A stretch of DNA of 21,243 nt from Spirochaetia bacterium (GTDB lineage: Bacteria > Spirochaetota > Spirochaetia > Treponematales > Breznakiellaceae). Shown here piece by piece: positions 1 through 7,098 of the stretch. Positions within the stretch are counted from its first letter, which is position 1. The number at the start of each line of letters is the position of its first letter. The stretch is from positions 1 through 21,243 of the forward strand of contig BOBG01000027.1 in NCBI GenBank assembly GCA_026002265.1, given 5' to 3'. Under the pieces are notes generated by a model that saw only the letters and a list, made by a program, of their open reading frames with translations, did no database searches and was not told the origin of the DNA. A program made the position numbers and the translations under genes.

Positions 1-93
1 CTTTTGGAACCGATTCTTATCACCAGAAATAATTGGCAGGTTCCGGTTGATGCTAAATTCTATACTCCTGAAGAGGAAGCACGCCTGAAATAA
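1..93 (+). CDS. 3' end of a sugar-binding periplasmic protein gene (ChvE/MmsE-like), partial
   Basis: An open frame enters from the left edge and ends with TAA at 91-93, giving 30 C-terminal residues that begin LLEPILITRNNWQVPVD. The EP-x-LIT-x-N pattern near the C-terminus is what I expect from sugar-binding proteins of the ChvE/multiple-monosaccharide ABC family. The next two genes are the ATPase and permease of exactly that transporter, so this should be the binding protein that delivers the sugar to the permease in the periplasm. Identification rests mostly on position, because only the tail is present. It is separated from the ATPase gene by 86 nt holding a perfect palindrome. Confidence 0.7.
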   Translation, partial: LLEPILITRNNWQVPVDAKFYTPEEEARLK

Positions 94-129
94 CAACAGT
101 GTTTACCGGTGAATGAGTTGTTCAACGGA

Positions 130-145
130 ATAATTCCGGAATTAT
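130..145. promoter_or_regulatory. 16-nt perfect palindrome between binding-protein and ATPase genes
   Basis: ATAATTCCGGAATTAT is a perfect dyad. It lies 37 nt after the binding-protein stop and 35 nt before the chosen mmsA start. As RNA it can fold into a short hairpin. Such hairpins between a binding-protein gene and its ATPase gene commonly protect the upstream mRNA, so that more binding protein than membrane subunit is made. As DNA it could equally be an operator. There is no T-run, so it is not a typical terminator. The flanking TTTACCGGTT-like words at about 100 and 151 add repetition but no clear function. Confidence 0.45.
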
Positions 146-179
146 CAGCCATTTACCGGTTATCTTGAAAGGGTTTACC

Positions 180-1703
180 GTGGTTGATTATATTTTAGAA
201 ATTGAACATTTAACCAAAGAATTTCCCGGTGTGCGTGCGCTTGATGATGTCAGTTTGAAGGTTAAACGCGGAGAAATTCATTCGCTGTGCGGTGAAAACG
301 GCGCCGGAAAATCAACGTTGATGAGTGTCATAAGCGGTGTATATCCAAAGGGAAATTATACCGGAAAAGTTTTTTACCAAGGGCATGAAACAAATTATCA
401 CAGTGTCAAAGACAGTGAAAAAGAAGGTCTTGCCATTATCCATCAAGAATTGGCACTGAGTCCCTACCTTTCTATTTATGAAAATATTTTCCTTGGGCAT
501 ATGAATACCCGGTTTGGAATTATCAACTGGGATATCTATATTAAAGAATCAAAAAAATACCTTAATCAAGTTGGTCTCAACGCAGATCCAGCAACGATTG
601 TCAGTAAACTCGGTGTCGGTAAACAGCAGTTGGTGGAAATTGCCAGGGCCCTTTCAAAACAGGTTGAACTTTTAATTCTGGACGAACCGACTTCATCATT
701 AAATGATGATGAAAGTGCGAAACTGCTTGATTTAATTGTGGAATTTAAAAAACAGGGAATCACTTCGGTGATGATCTCCCATAAATTGAATGAAGTACTG
801 AAAATAGCAGACACCGTGACGGTACTACGTGATGGCAAATCAATTTCTACGTTTGATGTAAAAGCCGAGCATCTTACCGAGGACCGAATCATTAAAGATA
901 TGGTAGGTCGGGATTTGACGCACCGGTTTCCGGATCGTACAACGGTTCCGGGAGATAGCATCATGGAAGTCAAAAATTGGGACGTGTACCATCCGGATTA
1001 TCATTCAATTAAAGTCGTTGACAATGCGAGTTTTTATTTAAAAAAAGGGGAAATTCTCGGATTTTGCGGACCGATGGGTGCGGGCCGGACCGAGCTGATG
1101 ATGAGTATTTTTGGCCACTCCTACGGATCCAGAAGTACCGGAACTCTTTTACTCAATGGGAAATCGGTCACATTACCCAATGCAAAATCCGCACTTAATG
1201 CGGGACTTTGTTATATTTCCGAAGACCGGAAAAATTTTGGTCTTGTGCTGATTCAAAGTATTAAAACTAATATTTCCAGCTCCAGTCTCCGGGAATTATC
1301 CAGACTCGGCATTGTTAAAGCTGACCGGGAAACCAGAGAAGCTGAAAAATATGTCCGGGATTTGAGGATTAAAACCCCATCAATTGAACAATTAGCCCGG
1401 AATCTTTCCGGTGGCAATCAGCAAAAAGTTGTTGTGGGACGGGCACTTCTAGTGGATCCGGAAATTCTTATTGTTGATGAGCCGACTCGGGGAATCGATG
1501 TCGGGGCAAAAGCTGAAATTTACGATATTTTAAACGATCTCGTTAAAAAAGGGAAAAGTATCATTATGGTAACTTCAGAATTACCGGAAGCCCTTGGCAT
1601 GGCGGATCGTATCTATGTAATGAATAAGGGAAAAATAAAAGGGATGCTAACTCGCGAAGAAGCGACCCAAGAAAAAATTATGCACATAGCTTTGGTAGAA
1701 TAA
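180..1703 (+). CDS. mmsA: Multiple-monosaccharide ABC transporter, tandem ATPase subunit
   Basis: This cytoplasmic ATPase powers import of monosaccharides by the MmsA/GguA-XylG-MglA family. I chose the GTG at 180 (MVDYILEIEHL, 507 aa) because AAAGGG at 168-173 sits 6 nt upstream; a TTG at 165 would overlap that site. Two fused nucleotide-binding domains are visible. The first has Walker A GENGAGKST, a family-typical degenerate signature (LGVGKQQ) and Walker B LLILDEPTSS. The second has the usual degenerate P-loop GPMGAGRTEL, a full LSGGNQQK signature and Walker B ILIVDEPTRG. About 500 aa is the normal length for these sugar ATPases. The permease gene follows 9 nt downstream, so the two are certainly co-transcribed. 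The exact sugar cannot be told from sequence; galactose, glucose, xylose or arabinose are typical for the family. Confidence 0.93.
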   Translation: MVDYILEIEHLTKEFPGVRALDDVSLKVKRGEIHSLCGENGAGKSTLMSVISGVYPKGNYTGKVFYQGHETNYHSVKDSEKEGLAIIHQELALSPYLSIYENIFLGHMNTRFGIINWDIYIKESKKYLNQVGLNADPATIVSKLGVGKQQLVEIARALSKQVELLILDEPTSSLNDDESAKLLDLIVEFKKQGITSVMISHKLNEVLKIADTVTVLRDGKSISTFDVKAEHLTEDRIIKDMVGRDLTHRFPDRTTVPGDSIMEVKNWDVYHPDYHSIKVVDNASFYLKKGEILGFCGPMGAGRTELMMSIFGHSYGSRSTGTLLLNGKSVTLPNAKSALNAGLCYISEDRKNFGLVLIQSIKTNISSSSLRELSRLGIVKADRETREAEKYVRDLRIKTPSIEQLARNLSGGNQQKVVVGRALLVDPEILIVDEPTRGIDVGAKAEIYDILNDLVKKGKSIIMVTSELPEALGMADRIYVMNKGKIKGMLTREEATQEKIMHIALVE

Positions 1704-1712
1704 GGGGGATTT

Positions 1713-2918
1713 ATGGCTGATACACCGCGGCAAGTTACGTTTGGCTCTTTAATTAAAAGTAATATACGCAATTATTCAATGTTTCTTATATTGGCATTGA
1801 TTATGATCATCTTTGCCTTTTTACTTACACCAACAGGTATCAATTTCAGCCCGCGGAATATTACCAATATATTTTTGCAATATAGTTATGTACTTATTCT
1901 CGCAATCGGTATGGTACAAGTTATAATTATCGGCGGCATAGACCTTTCTGTAGGATCCGTATGTGCATTTATCGGTGCCATAAGTGTTATGGTCTACAAT
2001 ACCGGAATTGGCATGATTCCCACCGTTATTATCGCATTAATTGTCGGTGCGGCAATCGGAGCTTTTCAGGGTGTCATTATTGCCTATTTACAGATTCCGG
2101 CCTTTATCGTAACGCTTGCCGGTATGTTACTTTTTCGAGGGCTTACCTACATTATCACCCATGTTAATCCTATCAGCCCAATAAACGACGGTTACAAACA
2201 ATTGGCTGCCGGAATGTTTGATTTTCCGGCACTCAATATCCAAATTGGAAATACAACATGGCACATGACGGCAATTATTGTCGGGGCAGTTGTCTTTGTG
2301 GCTTTTGTGATTTCTGAAATTATTAGCCGGAATAAACGCATTAAAAATGATTTTGATTATCTGCCCATGCCGTTTTTCGTAGCAAAAATTGCGATAATCG
2401 GTGTTTTAATTTTTGCGTTAAGTCAACGTTTTGCTACCTATCGTGGTTTCCCGGTTATAGTTATCGTCCTCGCTATCGCCGTTTTTGTCTTCCATTTTAT
2501 GATGAAAAACATGGTGATGGGCCGGTATATTTACGCGGTCGGCGGCAATGCCCGGTCCGCAAAACTCTCCGGTATCAATTCTGAATTCGTTACTTTTATG
2601 GTGTTTTGCTTTATGGGGACATTAACCGGACTCGCATCGGTCATTTCCACAGGCTACATGAATTCAGCTTTACCGCAGGCCGGCGTCAACTTTGAAATGG
2701 ATGCCATCGCCTCGTGTTATATCGGCGGTGTATCGGCATCCGGCGGAATCGGTACTGTCATTGGAGTCGTGGTCGGGGGTTTAGTTATGTCAGCGATCAA
2801 CAACGGCATGATTCTAAAAAATATCGGCGCGGACTGGCAGTACGTGGTAAAAGCTGCAATTTGTCTGCTGGCAGTCGGTTACGATGTGTTTAACCGCCGC
2901 CGCTCCGGGCTAGGTTGA
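1713..2918 (+). CDS. mmsB: Multiple-monosaccharide ABC transporter permease
   Basis: This is the inner-membrane permease partner of the preceding ATPase, in the BPD_transp_2 (RbsC/XylH/GguB) family. The 401-aa product is almost all hydrophobic helices. It contains the family motif IGGIDLSVGSVCAFIG near residue 72 and the cytoplasmic coupling segment GRYIYAVGGNARSAKLSGIN near residue 271, which contacts the ATPase. Simple ribose permeases are about 320 aa. The extra length is an inserted segment around residues 160-250 with additional helices, as in the XylH/GguB branch, which supports a multiple-monosaccharide or xylose-type system. The start ATG follows AGGGGGA, 9 nt after the ATPase stop. 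Nothing suggests damage. Confidence 0.92.
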   Translation: MADTPRQVTFGSLIKSNIRNYSMFLILALIMIIFAFLLTPTGINFSPRNITNIFLQYSYVLILAIGMVQVIIIGGIDLSVGSVCAFIGAISVMVYNTGIGMIPTVIIALIVGAAIGAFQGVIIAYLQIPAFIVTLAGMLLFRGLTYIITHVNPISPINDGYKQLAAGMFDFPALNIQIGNTTWHMTAIIVGAVVFVAFVISEIISRNKRIKNDFDYLPMPFFVAKIAIIGVLIFALSQRFATYRGFPVIVIVLAIAVFVFHFMMKNMVMGRYIYAVGGNARSAKLSGINSEFVTFMVFCFMGTLTGLASVISTGYMNSALPQAGVNFEMDAIASCYIGGVSASGGIGTVIGVVVGGLVMSAINNGMILKNIGADWQYVVKAAICLLAVGYDVFNRRRSGLG

Positions 2919-2950
2919 GGATGCCTCGCGAGTAACGGAACATCGGAAGA

Positions 2951-3200
2951 AAGTATAAAGAGCGTCCTGAAAATCACTTTTATCTACATTTATTTGTGTA
3001 CATTCGTGGACCATTTTTATGAATCTCTTTGTGGGGGTGTCTTCCCCCTGCCTCTATCTCGACAGGCTCAGGGAGCTTGCCGGTCATCAAGCTTGCCGGT
3101 CATCGAGCCTGTCGAGATGCCGGCACCCCCCGTTCCATGTATAAATCAGTGAAACACTGGAAAAAAGTGTAAAGAGCCGTCCAGGAAATCACTTTTATCT
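2951..3200. repeat. Two imperfect direct repeats of about 35 bp flanking an inverted-repeat block
   Basis: The 319-nt gap between mmsB and the convergent peptidase gene has no convincing gene and is mostly repeats. A 35-bp word at 2951-2985, beginning AAGTATAAAGAGCGTCCTGA and ending CACTTTTATCT, recurs at 3165-3200 with a few substitutions and one extra base. Each copy is followed by ATTCGTGG (3002-3009 and 3201-3208). The two copies have the same orientation and bracket the inverted repeat listed separately. Their arrangement resembles a small composite repeat or remnants of a non-autonomous element. No terminal target duplication could be identified with confidence. Confidence 0.6.
3033..3131. 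repeat. Nested inverted repeat with internal tandem 15-mers; possible bidirectional terminator
   Basis: A 14-bp perfect inverted repeat pairs ATCTCGACAGGCTC (3056-3069) with its complement at 3105-3118. Outside it, GGGGGTG (3033-3039) faces CACCCCC (3124-3130). Inside the loop AGCTTGCCGGTCATC occurs twice in tandem (3074-3088 and 3090-3104). The block lies between convergent genes, so it could act as a transcription terminator for both, though no long T-run follows. CGACAGGCTC-type palindromes are a common kind of dispersed intergenic repeat in bacteria; that comparison is from memory, not from a search. Confidence 0.6.
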
Positions 3201-3237
3201 ATTCGTGGTTACACCTCTTCTCCCGTGGTTTTAATTC

Positions 3238-4059
3238 TTAAATACTGATCGCTTCCCATTCGTACAAAAACCGGAGCGCATAGTGCTGGATTCCAGCAAA
3301 ATAGGTGTCGATAAAATGAGTCAGATCTGTGCCCACATACCGGTAATGCCAACTTTCCCACCGGTAACCAGTCACTGCTTCATACCCATCTGGAAAAGAA
3401 ATGGACCACCCAAACCGGCTCGCATTCGCCTCAATCCATTTTCCGGCCCTTGTCTCGGCAAATGCGTCAGTAATCGACCCAAAATCGATCACCAACCCGG
3501 TTTGATGCTGGCTCCGGCCCGGCCTGGCAGATTCCCGGTCAGCTTGCACCTGGCCGGAAATACGTACATTCCGGGCATAGACTTCAACCTGATACTCGTA
3601 GGACCGGTATGTTGACGATGCAATGAGCGTGACGCCCTCTGCACGGGCAGCAGCAGCCATTTCCGCAAACGCACGTTCGGCCGGCATCCGGAGCAGCAGC
3701 CCCGCACGTCCAACTTGATAGACGCCGTTCCGGAGTTCCACTAAATCGGCTGGTTCATAGCCATCCGGCAGGCTATGTCCTTTGTCCACTAATGTCCGGA
3801 GAGACGGATCCCCGGTCAAAACCGTTGCAAGATCCTGAACAAAAGTGCCTGAAGATCGAATAGTTCCGGCAATGTTTTCCGGGATTTCAGCCGCGGTCAG
3901 AGCAAGTGCCACAGAATCCGGAATTTTTTGAACCGGAGCATTTAAAATTTCCGGAACCGGAGTTAAAAGATCCGGTGAATCTGCATTTTTATCCGGTTCA
4001 GCCTTGACACAGGAAATTTGAAACAATAAAATCACCGTAAAAATTAAATATTTTGACAT
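3238..4059 (-). CDS. VanY-like M15 D-alanyl-D-alanine carboxypeptidase, probable lipoprotein
   Basis: This is a zinc peptidase that trims terminal D-Ala from peptidoglycan stem peptides, acting outside the inner membrane. The 273-aa product begins with a short hydrophobic signal ending in FQISC, with Cys at residue 17. This is a relaxed lipobox of the sort seen in spirochaetes; Gln at position -3 is not canonical. The M15B core is in the C-terminal half: SSTYRSYEYQ (about 148-157), SQHQTGLVIDFG with the zinc ligands His185 and Asp192, and ESWHYRYVG with catalytic Glu235 and ligand His238. All key residues are present, so it should be active. The first 100 residues are a Pro- and Asp-rich linker. 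The ATG is 1 nt after the glycosyltransferase stop, so both come from one transcript and may act together on the cell envelope. Confidence 0.87.
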   Translation of the reverse strand: MSKYLIFTVILLFQISCVKAEPDKNADSPDLLTPVPEILNAPVQKIPDSVALALTAAEIPENIAGTIRSSGTFVQDLATVLTGDPSLRTLVDKGHSLPDGYEPADLVELRNGVYQVGRAGLLLRMPAERAFAEMAAAARAEGVTLIASSTYRSYEYQVEVYARNVRISGQVQADRESARPGRSQHQTGLVIDFGSITDAFAETRAGKWIEANASRFGWSISFPDGYEAVTGYRWESWHYRYVGTDLTHFIDTYFAGIQHYALRFLYEWEAISI

Positions 4060-4060
4060 A

Positions 4061-5200
4061 TCAGCTCACTTGACTATCTTTCCAGTACACTTTGACCCGG
4101 CAGAATCCCAGTATTGTCAAAAACGTAAAGTACATCGGTGTAAAGATACATTGCACAATATACGCAGCCCCTTTTTTGGGGAGCGCGCTTCCGAAAAGCC
4201 GGAGACAGATCAGCGTATTTCCAGCCATCGCGGTCATAACGGCCGCGGAAAGGGGCCATAGTGAGGGAATAAATGCTAACACCGGAATCGCTATGATTCC
4301 AAGCCCGATGGTGATCATTAAAAATCCAAAGTTAAGCCGGGTACCGAGATCCGGCCCGAAAAGTCCGCCGTTATTCCACCGGAGCGTTTGATTTATTAAA
4401 GCTTTCCATGTACTTTCCCCTTGGGTCATAACAAAAACCGGTTTTCCAACCACTGAACGGATATGGTACGTAGAATGAGTCCGGACTCGCGCCACGAGTG
4501 CAGCATCTTCAGTAGGCGAAAAAGGAACGGAGCTGTAACCACCCACCACGTCAAGGGTTTTCCGCCGGATTCCAAGATTGTTTCCAAAGCCCCCGCCCGG
4601 AGAACCCAAACCCGTTGCCCCCACAAGATATAAATACCGAATCGCATGATCAAAACATTGGTATAAATGAAAAAAAGAATCACCCCCCGGCTTTTTGAAC
4701 ACGGGACCAATGATGATACCAACCGATGGATCCGCAAACCGGCATGTCATTTCCCGGATCCAATCCGGCGGCAATTCACAATCTGCATCAGTAAAAAGGA
4801 AAATTTCGCCGGAAGAAGCCTCGATGCCTTTTTCCAATGCGTACTGTTTGTGATTCGGACCCGGATTTTCGTTCAAAGTGATAAGTTTCACCATTATTCC
4901 GGCTGAATGTTCCGCAGCAAACGTACGTAGAAGCTCGATTGTGTTATCAGTTGAAGCATTTTCCACAAAAATAATTTCAGCGGCCGGATATTGTTGCTTT
5001 GCTAAACTGTCAAGCAGGCTTTTAATCCGGAATTCTTCGTTATGAACAGGGATTATCACAGAAACCGGCGGAAGCGGCGCACTATTCGCGAGCAGCCTCT
5101 TTTCCCGTTTATACTCCAAAAAAATTCCCACCCATGCCGCACAGTGGATTCCCAAAAAAACCGCCGCAAAACAGATTCGCAAAATTGTATACCAAAGCAT
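4061..5200 (-). CDS. Membrane-anchored family 2 glycosyltransferase
   Basis: This is a processive-type GT-A glycosyltransferase of the inner membrane, 379 aa from the ATG at 5200 (an in-frame TTG lies 9 nt upstream at 5209). An N-terminal helix precedes the catalytic domain, which opens with VSVIIPVHNEE and has the FVENASTDNT nucleotide-sugar segment, the metal-binding TDADC (DxD near residue 139), TEDAALVARV, and QTLRW (QxxRW, about residues 271-275). Three or so C-terminal membrane helices follow, at about 290-365. Family members move a sugar from a nucleotide donor to a lipid or growing glycan. The acceptor cannot be inferred, but co-transcription with a peptidoglycan carboxypeptidase points to envelope work. 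A weak promoter reading leftwards overlaps the tRNA-Ala promoter region. Confidence 0.85.
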   Translation of the reverse strand: MLWYTILRICFAAVFLGIHCAAWVGIFLEYKREKRLLANSAPLPPVSVIIPVHNEEFRIKSLLDSLAKQQYPAAEIIFVENASTDNTIELLRTFAAEHSAGIMVKLITLNENPGPNHKQYALEKGIEASSGEIFLFTDADCELPPDWIREMTCRFADPSVGIIIGPVFKKPGGDSFFHLYQCFDHAIRYLYLVGATGLGSPGGGFGNNLGIRRKTLDVVGGYSSVPFSPTEDAALVARVRTHSTYHIRSVVGKPVFVMTQGESTWKALINQTLRWNNGGLFGPDLGTRLNFGFLMITIGLGIIAIPVLAFIPSLWPLSAAVMTAMAGNTLICLRLFGSALPKKGAAYIVQCIFTPMYFTFLTILGFCRVKVYWKDSQVS

Positions 5201-5201
5201 C

Positions 5202-5230
5202 TTGACCAAGTTTAGCGTATAGTGTATGGT
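5202..5230 (+). promoter_or_regulatory. Promoter of tRNA-Ala
   Basis: TTGACC (5202-5207) and TATGGT (5225-5230) are separated by 17 nt and match sigma-70 hexamers at 5 of 6 and 4 of 6 positions. The expected start is about 5237, just ahead of the mature tRNA at 5240. Confidence 0.6.
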
Positions 5231-5237
5231 ATTACAA
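5209..5237 (-). promoter_or_regulatory. Candidate promoter for the glycosyltransferase-carboxypeptidase operon
   Basis: On the minus strand TTGTAA (5237-5232) is followed after 17 nt by TAAACT (5214-5209). Transcription would begin almost at the ATG at 5200, leaving little or no leader. An alternative -10, TACACT (5226-5221), would give a leader of about 20 nt. Either way it interleaves with the rightward tRNA-Ala promoter, so the two may compete for polymerase. Confidence 0.35.
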
Positions 5238-5239
5238 CC

Positions 5240-5312
5240 GGGGAATTAGCTCAGTTGGTAGAGCGATAGGTTCGCAATCTATAGGTCAGGGGTTCGAATC
5301 CCCTATTCTCCA
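5240..5312 (+). tRNA. tRNA-Ala (anticodon CGC)
   Basis: All arms of a cloverleaf can be drawn: acceptor GGGGAAT/ATTCTCC, D stem GCTC/GAGC with AGTTGGTA loop, anticodon stem ATAGG/TCTAT with loop TTCGCAA, and T stem AGGGG/CCCCT with TTCGAAT loop. The anticodon at positions 34-36 is CGC, which reads GCG alanine codons. The acceptor stem carries the G3:U70 pair that marks alanine tRNAs, an independent confirmation. The discriminator base is A73 (5312) and CCA is not encoded. Confidence 0.95.
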
Positions 5313-5320
5313 AAAAACAC

Positions 5321-5349
5321 TTGACTTTGTTTGAAACAATTGTTAAAGT
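5321..5349 (+). promoter_or_regulatory. Promoter of tRNA-Glu (and probably of the downstream OMP gene)
   Basis: TTGACT (5321-5326) and TAAAGT (5344-5349) are separated by 17 nt. The predicted start at about 5356 is immediately before the tRNA at 5359. No other promoter fits between the tRNA and the gene at 5454. Confidence 0.6.
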
Positions 5350-5358
5350 GTTTTCATT

Positions 5359-5430
5359 GTCTCCTTCGTCTAGTGGTTAGGACACGAGGTTTTCATCCTC
5401 GCAACGGGAGTTCGATTCTCCCAGGAGACG
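5359..5430 (+). tRNA. tRNA-Glu (anticodon TTC)
   Basis: The 72-nt cloverleaf has acceptor GTCTCCT/AGGAGAC, anticodon stem CGAGG/CCTCG with loop TTTTCAT giving anticodon TTC, and T arm GGGAG-TTCGATT-CTCCC. The discriminator is G73 at 5430, as expected for tRNA-Glu, and CCA is not encoded. A TTTTTT run follows at 5431-5436 and could end some transcripts. Confidence 0.95.
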
Positions 5431-5453
5431 TTTTTTCTACAAAAGGTATTTTC

Positions 5454-6386
5454 ATGAAAAAAATAGTAGTTGCGGCTGTTCTTCTTATAATTGGACAAGC
5501 GGCCATTTGGTCACAGATAACAACTGCGACAGATGTGGGTATACAAATTTCTTCATTACCGGAACTGAAAGTGAGCGGGATTCAGAGCTGGACAATTCCA
5601 ATGTTTCAAGGCGAAGGCGCACTTACCAAGGGCAATAACCTTAAAGCGAGTGCCCGGCTTGAATTGACTCCGATTGATCTTCAACTCGGCGGTGATCTTG
5701 TGCTGACGCCCATTGCATTCCTCCAGTTTGGGTTCGGGGGAAGAATCGGTTCCGGCTGGAATATCAAGCTTTTTGGCGGTGACCTGTATGGAATTGGGAT
5801 CAATACACAGAAAAATGATGGTACGAATAAGGGTCAGATAAACGGATCTGCATTTGAGGGTATGTTTTGGAATGTTCATGCAAATGGACTCTTTCAATTC
5901 GATCTCGCTGCAATCCTGCCCGGAGCATGGAACCATGTCGTCTTTCAAACAACCCACGAGATCAATTACAAAGGTTTGACTTCGGCCCAACCAGGCGATG
6001 CATGGATTTTCCAAAATGATTTTGCGGAAAATCAAAATGGATTTAATTACTATGGCTCTTTTGTACTCGGCTACCAAATGCCCATTATCCTTAACATGGT
6101 TGCACTGATGGCCGAAGTTAATACGTACCTTTACGATACCTCTAATGGAGATCAATGGGGTGATTCGAGTGGACGCTGGATATTTTCACTGCTCGGCAAT
6201 TTTAACATCAGCCCGCGATTCAGTGCAGCGTTGATAGCACAACTTCGTACTGTACGTGAGTACACTGATAGTACCTCTGATAGTACTAAAAGGGTGGAGA
6301 AACCTTTTTATCAAACCCGAAGCTACAGCTCGACCAAATTTGAATTTTACCGGGTAGCACTTCTAATGTCTATTAAATTATTGTAA
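5454..6386 (+). CDS. Secreted protein, probable outer-membrane beta-barrel, function unknown
   Basis: I do not recognise a named family. The 310-aa product starts with a clear signal peptide (MKKIVVAAVLLIIGQAAIWSQ). The rest is rich in Gly, Asn, aromatic and alternating hydrophobic residues with no hydrophobic helix: stretches such as LQFGFGGRIGSGWNIKLFGG, FNYYGSFVLGYQM and the C-terminal FEFYRVALLMSIKLL look like amphipathic strands. That pattern suggests a small outer-membrane barrel or a periplasmic beta protein. The ATG has AAAAGG 7 nt upstream; longer in-frame starts would run through tRNA-Glu and are not credible. It begins 23 nt after that tRNA with no promoter of its own in view. CCGG is scarce here compared with most of the window. 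Confidence 0.75.
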   Translation: MKKIVVAAVLLIIGQAAIWSQITTATDVGIQISSLPELKVSGIQSWTIPMFQGEGALTKGNNLKASARLELTPIDLQLGGDLVLTPIAFLQFGFGGRIGSGWNIKLFGGDLYGIGINTQKNDGTNKGQINGSAFEGMFWNVHANGLFQFDLAAILPGAWNHVVFQTTHEINYKGLTSAQPGDAWIFQNDFAENQNGFNYYGSFVLGYQMPIILNMVALMAEVNTYLYDTSNGDQWGDSSGRWIFSLLGNFNISPRFSAALIAQLRTVREYTDSTSDSTKRVEKPFYQTRSYSSTKFEFYRVALLMSIKLL

Positions 6387-6396
6387 TTGTATTGTT

Positions 6397-6452
6397 TACC
6401 AGCTCAATAGCTGGTACATATCAAAGCAAACAGTAGCATAGTCTTTATGCTA
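6397..6452 (+). terminator. Two successive hairpins after the OMP gene, candidate terminator
   Basis: TACCAGCT/AGCTGGTA (6397-6404 with 6409-6416, 4-nt loop) is a perfect 8-bp stem 10 nt after the OMP stop. TAGCATA/TATGCTA (6434-6440 with 6446-6452, 5-nt loop) is a second perfect stem, followed by a short TTTTT at 6462-6466. Neither has a strong T-run right after the stem, so termination may be partial. Confidence 0.4.
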
Positions 6453-6522
6453 AAGAAGCTATTTTTCACATTACAATTCTAGTACACGTTTCAGTTATAT
6501 ACTTGATCAAGGGAACCATCAG

Positions 6523-7098
6523 ATGACTGAAGGTATAGAACCGCGAACCTTAGCGGATATTAACGCTATTCTTGATAAACTGCTTTTATCATACACGGAA
6601 GAGCGGGAGGCACGGGAAGCTATGGAGGCACTCTTCCTCCGGCGTGCTGACCGGCTTGACCAGCGAGTGGGAAAACTCGGCAACCGGCTCGGCGAGATCG
6701 TTGAAACGCTCTTTATCCCCAATATCGTTGAACGTTTCAAAGCCTTAAATCATTCCATTAGAAAGGCGTCCCCAAATGTCGAAGTACTTGATGAGCAAGG
6801 AAACACCCTGACGGAACTTGATATTGTGCTTGAAAATGGTGAAGATGTCATCGTAGTTGAGGTAAAAACCAATCTTAGTGAACAGCATATATACGATCAT
6901 GTTAAACGTATGAATCTATTAGCCAGCCGGGCTTTTTATCCGGGTAAGAAGCTATACGGTGCAATTGCCGGTGCGATTATTGAACAAAAAACTAAAACCG
7001 ATGCCCTTGAGCAGGGTTTTTATGTGATAGAATACACCGGAGATGCGGTACATATAGAGACTCTTGACGGAACATTTGAGCCGAAACAGTGGCAATAA
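6523..7098 (+). CDS. PD-(D/E)XK nuclease-like protein with N-terminal coiled coil (DUF3782-type)
   Basis: The 191-aa product has a charged, helical N-terminal third (about residues 10-80, Glu/Arg/Lys-rich, probably a coiled coil) followed by a compact alpha/beta domain. In the latter, LTELDIVLENGEDVIVVEVK supplies Asp100 and Glu113-x-Lys115, the spacing of a PD-(D/E)XK nuclease core. Proteins of this shape are found in many copies in cyanobacteria and some spirochaetes, usually without a proven role; nuclease activity is an inference from the motif. The ATG at 6523 has AAGGGA 8 nt upstream. It stands alone: a 136-nt gap with hairpins precedes it and a 397-nt gap follows. No restriction methylase or other defence partner lies beside it. 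Confidence 0.7.
   Translation: MTEGIEPRTLADINAILDKLLLSYTEEREAREAMEALFLRRADRLDQRVGKLGNRLGEIVETLFIPNIVERFKALNHSIRKASPNVEVLDEQGNTLTELDIVLENGEDVIVVEVKTNLSEQHIYDHVKRMNLLASRAFYPGKKLYGAIAGAIIEQKTKTDALEQGFYVIEYTGDAVHIETLDGTFEPKQWQ

Noticed and set aside
5331..5453. In-frame extension of the OMP gene
   Set aside because: It would translate through tRNA-Glu. The ATG at 5454 gives a proper signal peptide and ribosome site.
5556..6155. 199-codon open frame on the minus strand
   Set aside because: It is the antisense shadow of the OMP gene, with low-complexity composition and no ribosome site.
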